NCBI GenBank assembly: GCA_947374485.1
Contig: CANCCF010000073.1
Span: forward strand, 1 to 17,220
Direction of reading: 5' to 3'
Length of the DNA: 17,220 bases
DNA from: Comamonadaceae bacterium
Lineage (GTDB): Bacteria > Pseudomonadota > Gammaproteobacteria > Burkholderiales > Burkholderiaceae_C
Shown here piece by piece: positions 6,195 to 13,459 of the stretch. Made by a program: the position numbers and the translations under genes. The first letter of the stretch is position 1; every line of letters starts with the position of its first letter. Under the pieces are notes generated by a model that was not told the DNA's origin, did no database searches, and saw only the letters and a program-made list of their open reading frames with translations.

Positions 6195-6974
6195 TCATGC
6201 GTTGCGAAATTCCGCCTTGCGCTTGTTGACGAAGGCGTCCATGCCTTCCTTCTGGTCGGCGGTGGCGAAGAGGGCGTGGAACAGGCGGCGCTCGAACATC
6301 AGGCCATCGGAGAGGCCGCCCTCAAAGGCGCGGTTGACGCTTTCCTTGGTGGCCATGGTGGCGAGCTGCGAGAAGCTGCAGACCATCAGGGCCGCGCCCA
6401 GCGCCTCGTCCATCAACTTGTCATAGGGCACCACGCGGCTGACCAGCCCGGCGCGCTCGGCCTCGGCGGCGTCCATCATGCGGCCGGTCAGCGCCATGTC
6501 CATGGCTTTGGCCTTGCCCACTGCGCGCGGCAGGCGCTGCGTGCCACCGGCTCCGGGGATGATGCCCAGCTTGATTTCGGGCTGGCCGAACTTGGCGGTG
6601 TCGGAGGCGATGATGAAGTCGCACATCATGGCCAGCTCGCAGCCGCCGCCCAAAGCGAAGCCGCTCACCGCCGCAATCACCGGCTTGCGCACATTGCGGA
6701 TGGCCTCCCAGTTGCGGGTGATGAAGTCGCTGCGGTAGGCCTCGGCAAAAGTGAGCGTGGCCATGGCGGTAATGTCGGCACCGGCGGCAAAGGCCTTTTC
6801 GCTGCCGGTGATGACCATGCAGCCAATGGCGCTGTCAGCGTCAAAGGCCTGCAAGGCGTGGCCCAGCTCGTCCATCAGCTGGTCGTTCAGGGCGTTGAGC
6901 TGCTTGGGGCGGTTCAGGGTGATGACGGCGACCTTGTCGCCTTCGATGCGGGTGGTGATGCAGGTGTAGTCCAT
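6195..6974 (-). CDS. Enoyl-CoA hydratase
   Basis: This is a 259-aa crotonase-family hydratase that adds water to trans-2-enoyl-CoA in beta-oxidation or aromatic-acid catabolism. The CoA-binding and oxyanion-hole segment is FAAGADI (62-68) together with GFALGGGCELAM (105-116). Both catalytic glutamates expected for a true hydratase are present: E113 in GGGCELA and E133 in QPEIKLG, followed by PGAGGTQRLPR. Length is typical of FadB1/PaaF-type enzymes. The ATG at 6974 is supported by GAGG at 6979-6982 and is where family similarity begins; a longer open frame upstream lies in M61 peptidase sequence. It is the last gene of the likely operon with the M61 peptidase (41-bp gap). That neighbourhood gives no clue to its acyl-CoA substrate. 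Confidence 0.95.
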   Translation of the reverse strand: MDYTCITTRIEGDKVAVITLNRPKQLNALNDQLMDELGHALQAFDADSAIGCMVITGSEKAFAAGADITAMATLTFAEAYRSDFITRNWEAIRNVRKPVIAAVSGFALGGGCELAMMCDFIIASDTAKFGQPEIKLGIIPGAGGTQRLPRAVGKAKAMDMALTGRMMDAAEAERAGLVSRVVPYDKLMDEALGAALMVCSFSQLATMATKESVNRAFEGGLSDGLMFERRLFHALFATADQKEGMDAFVNKRKAEFRNA

Positions 6975-7015
6975 GGTGCCTCGTTGTTGTTGGAATGGTG
7001 AAGAAGAAAAGGAAT

Positions 7016-8857
7016 TCAGGCGGCCGCTGCAGGCCCCAGCCAGCGGTTGAGCAGCGCGGCATCGGCAACAGCCAGCCGCACGGCCTGGCTGGCCTTGGGC
7101 AGTGTGAGCGTGAGGCTTAGCAGGCGCTTGTCGCGCGCCACCGTGGCAGTCACTTTTTTGGCGTTGCCCGCGTACAGCATCAGCTCGTCCAGGCTCTGCA
7201 GGCGCCAGGCGCCGGTCGACTTGGCACCCTTGGCCTGCACGGCCAGCCATTCGTCGCCATGGGCAAAACCGGCTTGTTCGGCGGCACTGCCGCGCAGCAC
7301 CTGGTGGATGGTCAGGCCGCCCGACTCTTTCACACGCAGGCCGAGCTGCTGCGCCACCTGGTCGGGCTCGCGGTGCACCTTGACGCCGTGCTGTTCCAGC
7401 AGCGCGGCCACCGGCAGCTCCGCGGTGCTGTGCACCCAGCGTGCGATGTCTTTGGCAAACGAGCGGCCACCCAAGGTGGCCAACACGTCCAGCAGGTTCT
7501 GCTCGCTCATGGGGCCTGCGGCGCAGCTGCGCCACAGCGCCTGCATCACCGCGTCCAGCGTTGTGCGGCCTTCGGTGCGCAGCGTCAGGTCCAGGCACAG
7601 GGCCACCAGTGCGCCCTTGGTGTAGTAGCTCCCCGTGGCGTTGGCGGTGTTTTCGTCCTGCCGGTAGTACTTGACCCAGGCATCGAAGCTGGCCTGGGCC
7701 ACGCTTTGCACCAGCCGCCCCGGTGTTTGCTGCACCTGGTTGAGGGTCTTGCCCAGCAGCTTGAGGTAGACAGCGTTGTCAATGCGCCCGGCGCGGCGCA
7801 GCAGCAGGTCGTCGTAGTAGCTGGTAAAGCCTTCAAAAAACCACAGCAGTTCGGTGTAGTTTTCCCGGGTGTAGTCGTAGCGGGCAAACTCGGCCGGGCG
7901 CAGGCGCTTGACGTTCCAGGTGTGAAAGTATTCGTGGCTGATCAGGCCCATGAGCGTGGTGTAGCCCTCGGGCTGCTTGTGCACCGGTGGCGCCAGCGTC
8001 TGGCGGGGTTTGCGCGGCAGGTCTTTGCGGGTGCAGATGAGCACGGTGGAGCTGCGGTGCTCCAGGCCGCCATAGCCGTCGTTCACCGCATTGAGCAGGA
8101 ACAGGTAGCGCTGGAAGGGGATGGGGTTGTCGCTTTTGCTGGCTCCGGCTTGCGCCTGCGCGCCATGCCAGAAGCGGATCTCGGCCTCGCATATCGCCTG
8201 CGTATCGGCAACCAGTTTGTCGCCATCGAAACTTTCGGTGGCTCCGGCCACCACAAAGCGGTGGGGAATGCCGCAGGCCTCAAAACGGGCGCTCCAAAAA
8301 TTTCCCATCTCCACCGGGCAGTCCACCAGCGCGTCGTAGTTTTCGGCCCGGTAGCTGCCAAAGCCGGATTTCAAAACGCGCACGGGCTCCAGTGCGGTGG
8401 CCAGCTGCCAGCCGGGGGCCTGTGGCGGGGCCTGCACGTCCACGCTGTGGCTGTCTTCTTCAGCGCCTGCCACCTGCAGAAACAGGCTGGTGCCGTTGAA
8501 AAAGCCGCGTGTGGCATCCAGCCACGCGGTGCGCACCGAGTTGTCAAAGGCATAGACCTGGTAGCGCACTTCCAGCGGCACACCGGGCTGGCAGTCCAGC
8601 ACCCAGCTGGCCTTGTCCTGCTGCAGCACAGTGACACTGCGGCCGCCTTGCGTGCCCTTGAGTTGCTGCAGGTGCCTGGCAAATTCACGCACCAGGTAGC
8701 TGCCCGGAATCCACACCGGCAACTGCAGGCGCTGGGCTGCCTGGGGTTCAGGAATGTGCAGCGTGATGCTGAACAGGTGGCTGTGCAGGTCGGGCAACTC
8801 GACCCGGTAGTGGATGCCCCTGGCTACGGCTACAGTCCGGGCCTTGGCCAAGCTCAT
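7016..8857 (-). CDS. M61-family (glycyl aminopeptidase-like) metallopeptidase with PDZ domain
   Basis: The 613-aa protein has an N-terminal beta-rich domain (about 12-180) and a gluzincin catalytic domain. The zinc motif is HEYFH (308-312), followed by TWNVKRLRP, and the third ligand is E342 in WFFEGFTSYY, the M61 hallmark. A GGLEH motif (263-267) sits where aminopeptidases recognise the substrate amino end. A PDZ-like domain with GLTIHQVLRGSAAEQAGFAHGDEWLAV follows, near residues 510-600. The N-terminus (MSLAKARTVAVARG) is not a signal peptide, so the enzyme is probably cytoplasmic. The start is fixed by the ATGA overlap with the dsbC stop codon at 8854-8857, implying translational coupling. 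Physiological substrates of bacterial M61 enzymes are largely unknown. Confidence 0.94.
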   Translation of the reverse strand: MSLAKARTVAVARGIHYRVELPDLHSHLFSITLHIPEPQAAQRLQLPVWIPGSYLVREFARHLQQLKGTQGGRSVTVLQQDKASWVLDCQPGVPLEVRYQVYAFDNSVRTAWLDATRGFFNGTSLFLQVAGAEEDSHSVDVQAPPQAPGWQLATALEPVRVLKSGFGSYRAENYDALVDCPVEMGNFWSARFEACGIPHRFVVAGATESFDGDKLVADTQAICEAEIRFWHGAQAQAGASKSDNPIPFQRYLFLLNAVNDGYGGLEHRSSTVLICTRKDLPRKPRQTLAPPVHKQPEGYTTLMGLISHEYFHTWNVKRLRPAEFARYDYTRENYTELLWFFEGFTSYYDDLLLRRAGRIDNAVYLKLLGKTLNQVQQTPGRLVQSVAQASFDAWVKYYRQDENTANATGSYYTKGALVALCLDLTLRTEGRTTLDAVMQALWRSCAAGPMSEQNLLDVLATLGGRSFAKDIARWVHSTAELPVAALLEQHGVKVHREPDQVAQQLGLRVKESGGLTIHQVLRGSAAEQAGFAHGDEWLAVQAKGAKSTGAWRLQSLDELMLYAGNAKKVTATVARDKRLLSLTLTLPKASQAVRLAVADAALLNRWLGPAAAA

Positions 8858-9582
8858 GATTTGGCGTCGGTCAAGCGCTTTTCGATCTGCTTGGCGTCGA
8901 TGGCGCCGGGCACCCGCGAGCCATCCACAAAAATGAGGGTGGGCGTGCCATTGAGCTTGTGGGTGCGGCCCAGCTCCACATTGCGGGTGATGGCGTTGGT
9001 GTCGCACATCTGTGCCGAGGCGGGGATGCCCTTCTCACGCACCATCCAGTCCTGCCAGGTCTGGGCCCGGTCCTTGGCGCACCAGATGGCCTTGCTCTTT
9101 TCCACCGAGTCTGGCCCCAGGATGGGGTAGAGGAACATGTAGACGGTGACGTTGTTGATGGTCTGCAGGTCGCGCTCAAAGCGCTTGCAGTAGCCGCAGT
9201 TGGGGTCTTCAAACACCGCCAGCTTGCGCTCGCCATTGCCCCGCACGATGGTGAAGGCGTCCTTGAAGGGCAGGCTGTCAAACTTGACGGCGCTGAGCTT
9301 GTCCACCCGCTCTTCGGTCAGGTTGCGGCGCAGCTTGGTGTCGTACACATTGCCCACCACCAGGTAGTCGCCCTGGGCGTCGGTGTAATAGATTTCGTTG
9401 CCGTTGACGCGGATTTCATACAGGCCCGCCATGGGCGCCTTGTTCACTTCGTCGATGGCCTTGAGGTCGGGGAAGCGCTGCGCGATGTTCTTGCGGATCA
9501 CGGCTTCCTGCGCGAAGCAGGTGGCCGACAGTGCCAGGGCCATCAGGGCCAATCCGAAGCGGCGCAAGGGGTGTGTGTGCAT
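8854..9582 (-). CDS. dsbC: Thiol:disulfide isomerase DsbC
   Basis: This 242-aa periplasmic protein has a signal peptide (basic MHTHPLRR, hydrophobic core, cut near residue 24 after CFA). The N-terminal dimerisation domain (about 25-85) and linker lead to a thioredoxin fold with the active site C129-G-Y-C132 in EDPNCGYCKRF. The cis-proline is P214 (GTPT). A second cysteine pair, C168 and C193, is where the structural disulfide of DsbC lies. It reshuffles wrong disulfides in exported proteins and is kept reduced by DsbD, which is not in this window. The ATG at 9582 follows a weak GAGA. It starts 27 bp after the UbiH-like gene and overlaps the M61 gene by 4 nt, so all are probably on one message. 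Confidence 0.95.
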   Translation of the reverse strand: MHTHPLRRFGLALMALALSATCFAQEAVIRKNIAQRFPDLKAIDEVNKAPMAGLYEIRVNGNEIYYTDAQGDYLVVGNVYDTKLRRNLTEERVDKLSAVKFDSLPFKDAFTIVRGNGERKLAVFEDPNCGYCKRFERDLQTINNVTVYMFLYPILGPDSVEKSKAIWCAKDRAQTWQDWMVREKGIPASAQMCDTNAITRNVELGRTHKLNGTPTLIFVDGSRVPGAIDAKQIEKRLTDAKS

Positions 9583-9609
9583 GGAGGTCTCGTGTTGAAA
9601 AAAAGAGGA

Positions 9610-10767
9610 TCAGGCAGCGCCCGGCTGGCCGGGTTGGGCACCCATGGCGCGGCCCGCGACCCAGTGCTTGAGGGGGCCACTGCGCTCAAAGCCGCGCATA
9701 CCCAGGCTACGCAATGCCTGCCACGCCGGGTGGTTGTGCTGGAAAATTTGCTGCAGCGCGTCGCCCGAGCCACCCACCACCGCATAGTCGGCCTTGCGCG
9801 CGCGCTCGTAGGCGCGCAGCAGCCTGGGGTCACCCACGCTGCGCCAGTAGGCGCGCCCATCGAGAATGCGCACCAGCTCGGCCACATCGCCCAGGCCCAG
9901 GTTCAGGCCCTGGCCCGCCAGCGGGTGCACACTGTGGGCGGCGTCGCCTGCCAGCAACCAGGCCCGGCCATTCGCCTGGCCGGTCCAGGCCTTGGCGCGT
10001 GCGGCTTGCAGTGGCCACACCTTGCGCTCGCTGCAGAGTGTCAAGGCACCCAAGGCACCGTGGCTGGCCCCCCGCAGGGCCAGGCAAAAGTCTTCAGCCG
10101 CAGCGGCTTGCAAGCCTTGGGCCTGCTCCGGCGCCAGCGACCAGACCAGGGCGCACTGGCGCCCTTCAGGCCCGTCCAGCGGCAGCAGGGCCAGGATGTC
10201 GCCACCCGCAAACCACTGGCGCGCCATCTGGCCGTGGGGCAGGGCGCAATGCACCCGCGCCGCCAGCGCCCATTGCTGGTAGGGCTTGACTTCGAACTCC
10301 ACGCCATACGCGGCGCGCGTGCTGCTGGCGCGGCCCTCGCACACCACGGTCAACGTGGCAGGCGCGGGCTGTTCCACCATGTCGATGAGGGGCTGGAAAC
10401 GCACCGCTTCTTGCAGCAGCGACTCCAGCACCGGCACATCCACAATCCAGTTCAAGGCCCCGGTGCCCTGGGCTGCGGCGTCAAACACCACGGGCGCATC
10501 GGTGTCGCTTTGCACCTGCATGCGCAGCACCGCAGTGGCGTGGGCCGCATCCGGCCAACAGCGAATGGCCTCCAGCAGGCTGCGCGAGGCGGGGCTGAGC
10601 GCGTAGGCGCGCACATCGGAGTGGGCCAATTGCGCCGCAGGGGCCAGGGGTTCGTTGCAGTCCTGTGCGAGCAATGCCACGCGCAGGCGTTTGGCGGCCA
10701 GGTGCAGGGCCAGGCTGCGCCCCACAATGCCTGCCCCGCGTATACAAATGTCATAGGTTTTCGCCAT
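9610..10767 (-). CDS. UbiH/UbiF/Coq6-family FAD monooxygenase
   Basis: This 385-aa flavoprotein is related to the aromatic hydroxylases of ubiquinone synthesis. FAD-binding motifs are GAGIVG (11-16) and the long GDAAHSVHPLAGQGLNLGLGD signature region (274-294), which is diagnostic of the UbiH/UbiF/Coq6 group. The central motif that normally reads GADG is CEG (143-145), followed by RASSTR, so the aspartate is replaced by glutamate. The role is presumably hydroxylation of a ubiquinone precursor ring; the ring position cannot be told from sequence. The ATG at 10767 fits the family N-terminus; sequence further upstream is proline-rich and unlike it. It is 43 bp downstream of the small hypothetical gene and 27 bp upstream of dsbC. 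Confidence 0.9.
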   Translation of the reverse strand: MAKTYDICIRGAGIVGRSLALHLAAKRLRVALLAQDCNEPLAPAAQLAHSDVRAYALSPASRSLLEAIRCWPDAAHATAVLRMQVQSDTDAPVVFDAAAQGTGALNWIVDVPVLESLLQEAVRFQPLIDMVEQPAPATLTVVCEGRASSTRAAYGVEFEVKPYQQWALAARVHCALPHGQMARQWFAGGDILALLPLDGPEGRQCALVWSLAPEQAQGLQAAAAEDFCLALRGASHGALGALTLCSERKVWPLQAARAKAWTGQANGRAWLLAGDAAHSVHPLAGQGLNLGLGDVAELVRILDGRAYWRSVGDPRLLRAYERARKADYAVVGGSGDALQQIFQHNHPAWQALRSLGMRGFERSGPLKHWVAGRAMGAQPGQPGAA

Positions 10768-10810
10768 GGGGCCATTGTAGGAGGCCGGGGCTGCTGGCTG
10801 GCAGTCAAGG

Positions 10811-11182
10811 CTATGGTGCGGTAGTGCCCAGGCTCCAGGTGCGCGCCGCTTGCAGCGTGCCAAAGAAGCCCACGTCCAATTGGGTGAGGGCGCTGAAGGC
10901 GCGCGTGGCTTGCTCCATGTCGGCGTTGCTGGAGACCACGGCCGCGCGGACCCCCGGGTTGGTAAAGCGCGCGCCCAGTTCGTGGGCCACCATGGCCGTC
11001 ATGTCCAGACCGGTAAAGTCGAGCTCGCTGGCGCCCAGCATGTCGTGGATGACGTAGCGGGTGCTGGCGTAGTTGCTATGGGCGTGTATCTCCAGCACCG
11101 CGCCCATGAATTCGGCAAAGCTGACACGGCCCAGGTAGCTGACGCAAGCTCCCCGCTTTTCCCAGACGATTGAATAGGCCAC
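10811..11182 (-). CDS. Small soluble hypothetical protein, possible STAS/SpoIIAA-like fold
   Basis: This is a 123-aa protein with no signal peptide or membrane helix. It starts at a GTG (11182) preceded by GGAG (11191-11194, 8-nt spacing); no in-frame ATG fits. The sequence alternates predicted strands and helices: SIVWEKRGACVSYLGRVSF, then RYVIHDMLGASELDF, then VRAAVVSSNADME. This recalls small SpoIIAA/STAS-like proteins, but I assign that only tentatively and cannot name a function. It is divergent from the FUSC gene across a 96-bp gap and is probably the first gene of the operon that continues with the UbiH-like gene. Confidence 0.75.
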   Translation of the reverse strand: MAYSIVWEKRGACVSYLGRVSFAEFMGAVLEIHAHSNYASTRYVIHDMLGASELDFTGLDMTAMVAHELGARFTNPGVRAAVVSSNADMEQATRAFSALTQLDVGFFGTLQAARTWSLGTTAP

Positions 11183-11234
11183 AGCGCGATCTCCATGATG
11201 TGCATCTTATCGCACGCCCTGGCGTCTCTGCGCT

Positions 11235-11270
11235 GCCCGACACGGTGCCTGACACATGGCCTGACAATGG
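11235..11270 (+). repeat. Three 12-bp tandem repeats upstream of the FUSC gene
   Basis: The units are GCCCGACACGGT, GCCTGACACATG and GCCTGACAATGG, starting at 11235, 11247 and 11259. The first eight bases of each follow GCCYGACA. The array ends 8 bp before the chosen ATG at 11279, in the gap between the FUSC gene and the divergent small gene. It could bind a regulator of either gene. I see no other strong promoter element here. Confidence 0.6.
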
Positions 11271-11278
11271 GGGCAACG

Positions 11279-13456
11279 ATGCAACAAGCCGCAAACCTCC
11301 AACACCGAAGCCAGGTGCTGCTGCGCGTGCTGCTCAGCTATTACGTGAGCAATGGCTTCTCAGCCGCGCTGGGCCTGTTCCTGGTGTCGGGCGCGGTGCA
11401 TCTGCTGCTCGGGTCGGTGGCTGCTGGTGCCGCATCGATTGGCGTCATCGTCTGCATTCCACCTGACCAGGCCGCGCCGGTCAAAGGCAAGTTCTGGCAT
11501 TTGCTGCCCGCTGCCGTCTTGGGCCTGCCGCTGTTCTTTGCGGTGCAGGTCCTGCATGCCCAGCCGCTGTGGCTGGGGCTGCTGCTGGTGCCCGCGAGCT
11601 TTCTGGCCTTTCTGGCCGGTGCCTGGGGCAAGCGCGGCCTGCCGATTGCGGTATCCGTCATGTTCGCCATGGTGTTTTCCATGGCGGTGCCGCAACAGGC
11701 CTGGCTTGCAGGCGCCGTGCACAGCACGCTCTACTTCGGCGTGGGCGCGTTGTGCTATGTGCTGTATGCCAGCGCCGCCAATGCCCTGCTCAATGGCCGC
11801 TACCGCAGCCAGATGCTGGCCGACACCCTGCTGGCATTGGCGCAGCTGATGCGCAGCCAGGCCGAGCAGTTTGTGCAGAAGGCCTCGGCCGACCGGCGCG
11901 ACCCGGCGCCTCTCATCGGTGTGCTGCTGCGCCAGCAGGCGGTGTTGACTGAACAGCTGCAAGCCGCGCGCGACCTGCTGCTGGAGTCGCCCAACTCGGC
12001 CAGGCGCCAGCAGCTTGCGGCCATGCTGCTGGTGGTGCTGGAAATGCGCGACCACCTGATGGCCTGCGAGCTCGACCTCGACACACTGCAGGCCTCGCCC
12101 GGCAACTTCGAGGCCATGCAGGGCATGAGCGGCATTCTGCTGACCCTGTCGCTGGACCTGGAGGCGCTGGCCGATGCGCTGCTCCTGGGGCGCCAGCCCA
12201 ACGCCCTGGTGAACTGCAGGCCGCAGCTGGCTGCCCTCTCGTGGGAGGCGGGCCAAAGCGGCCCGGAACCGGCCAATGCCATGCTGGCACGCGGCTTGGC
12301 CAACCGGGTGGGCAACCTCAGCGACGAGTCGGTGCGCCTGGCGCAACTGGCGCGCGGTGAGGCCGCGCCCGACATCGCCCTGATACGCACCAACTGGCAC
12401 ATGTTTGTGAGCGCCACCCATTGGTCGTGGTTGCCGTTCCTGGCCATCTGGCGCTGGGACGCACCACCCCTGCGCCACGCGGTGCGCGCCGCGCTGGCCA
12501 TCGGCTTTGCCTACGGCTTGGGCCTGCTCATGCCCTGGGGCAGCCACGATTACTGGATCCTGATCACCATCGTGGTCGTCTTGCGCGGCAGCCTGGCGCA
12601 GACCCTGGAGCGGCGCAACAGCCGCGTGGCGGGCACCCTGATTGGCTGCGTGCTGGCCGGGCTGATTCTGGCCGCCCACGCATCGCCCCTGGTGCTGCTG
12701 CTGGTGCTGACGCTGGCACAGGCCGTAGCCCATGCGCTGGCCCTGCGCGTCTACCTGGTCACCGCCATTGCCGCCACCGTGCTCGGCCTGGTGCAGGCGC
12801 ACCTGGTGAGTGTGGGCGCCAGCCCGGTGTTTGCCGAACTCGAGCGGGTGGCCGACACCTTGCTGGGCGTGTCCATTGCCTGGGCCTTCAGCTACGTGCT
12901 GCCCTCCTGGGAGCGCCACCAGATCAGCGGACTGGTGGCACGCGCACTGGCCGCGCAGGCGCGCTACGCGCAGCTCTCGTTGACCCTGGGCCAGGTGGAG
13001 CGCATCGACAACGCACCCGAACTGGCCTGGCGCCTGGCGCGGCGCGAAAGCTACGAGAGCCTGTCGGCCTTGGTGAACGCCACCCAGCGCGCGCTGGTGG
13101 AGCCACGCGCCGAGCAGCCGCCCCTCGAAGCACTCGGCCGCATCCTGGCGCGCAGCTACCAGTTGCTGGCGCAGCTCACCTCCGTAAAAACCATGCTGAT
13201 GATCCGCCGCGAGCGGCTGCAATTGGAGCGCATCGCCGAGCCGCTGCTGCAAACCTCCAGGGCCATGGAAGAAGCGCTGCGACCGGGTGCCGTGCTGAGC
13301 GCAGAGGCCCAGGCGCCAAGCCTGCGTGTGAACGAACTGGCGCAACTCTCCGACCCGTTTGAAAGCGACCTCACGCCGTGGATGTTGCGGCGCTTGGGAC
13401 TGCTGACGGGCATTGCACGGCAGCTCGCGCAGGACGCCAAGGCGCTTGCCAGATAA
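11279..13456 (+). CDS. FUSC-family inner membrane protein (fusaric acid resistance/AaeB-like)
   Basis: The 725-aa protein has the two-block layout of the FUSC superfamily. An N-terminal membrane block of about six helices (25-170) leads to a long helical cytoplasmic section (175-385). A second membrane block (about 395-545) follows, with the superfamily signature around YWILITIVVVLRGSLAQTL and SRVAGTLIG. A helical C-terminal tail completes it. Relatives include YccS, YhfK and the aromatic-acid exporter AaeB, so export of aromatic or other weak acids is possible, but no partner (AaeA-like membrane fusion protein) is beside it. I chose the ATG at 11279, with GGGGG six bases upstream. In-frame ATGs at 11195 and 11267 lack a ribosome site or start within the repeat array. 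It ends 3 bp from the convergent flavoprotein stop. Confidence 0.88.
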   Translation: MQQAANLQHRSQVLLRVLLSYYVSNGFSAALGLFLVSGAVHLLLGSVAAGAASIGVIVCIPPDQAAPVKGKFWHLLPAAVLGLPLFFAVQVLHAQPLWLGLLLVPASFLAFLAGAWGKRGLPIAVSVMFAMVFSMAVPQQAWLAGAVHSTLYFGVGALCYVLYASAANALLNGRYRSQMLADTLLALAQLMRSQAEQFVQKASADRRDPAPLIGVLLRQQAVLTEQLQAARDLLLESPNSARRQQLAAMLLVVLEMRDHLMACELDLDTLQASPGNFEAMQGMSGILLTLSLDLEALADALLLGRQPNALVNCRPQLAALSWEAGQSGPEPANAMLARGLANRVGNLSDESVRLAQLARGEAAPDIALIRTNWHMFVSATHWSWLPFLAIWRWDAPPLRHAVRAALAIGFAYGLGLLMPWGSHDYWILITIVVVLRGSLAQTLERRNSRVAGTLIGCVLAGLILAAHASPLVLLLVLTLAQAVAHALALRVYLVTAIAATVLGLVQAHLVSVGASPVFAELERVADTLLGVSIAWAFSYVLPSWERHQISGLVARALAAQARYAQLSLTLGQVERIDNAPELAWRLARRESYESLSALVNATQRALVEPRAEQPPLEALGRILARSYQLLAQLTSVKTMLMIRRERLQLERIAEPLLQTSRAMEEALRPGAVLSAEAQAPSLRVNELAQLSDPFESDLTPWMLRRLGLLTGIARQLAQDAKALAR

Positions 13457-13459
13457 GCT

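Noticed and set aside
6975..7598. Upstream extension of the enoyl-CoA hydratase frame to 7598, suggesting a fusion
   Set aside because: The extension lies out of frame over the C-terminus of the M61 peptidase and has no crotonase similarity. The ATG at 6974 has a good ribosome site.
7259..9130. 623-codon plus-strand open frame opposite the M61 peptidase and dsbC
   Set aside because: The opposite strand has the HEYFH zinc site and the CGYC active site in frame; this one has no motif.
8959..10824. 621-codon plus-strand open frame opposite dsbC and the UbiH-like gene
   Set aside because: It is antisense to strongly supported coding sequence and has shadow-frame composition.
11360..13345. 661-codon minus-strand open frame inside the FUSC gene
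   Set aside because: It is Gln/His/Arg-rich and lacks hydrophobic segments, while the plus strand encodes a clean membrane protein with the FUSC signature.
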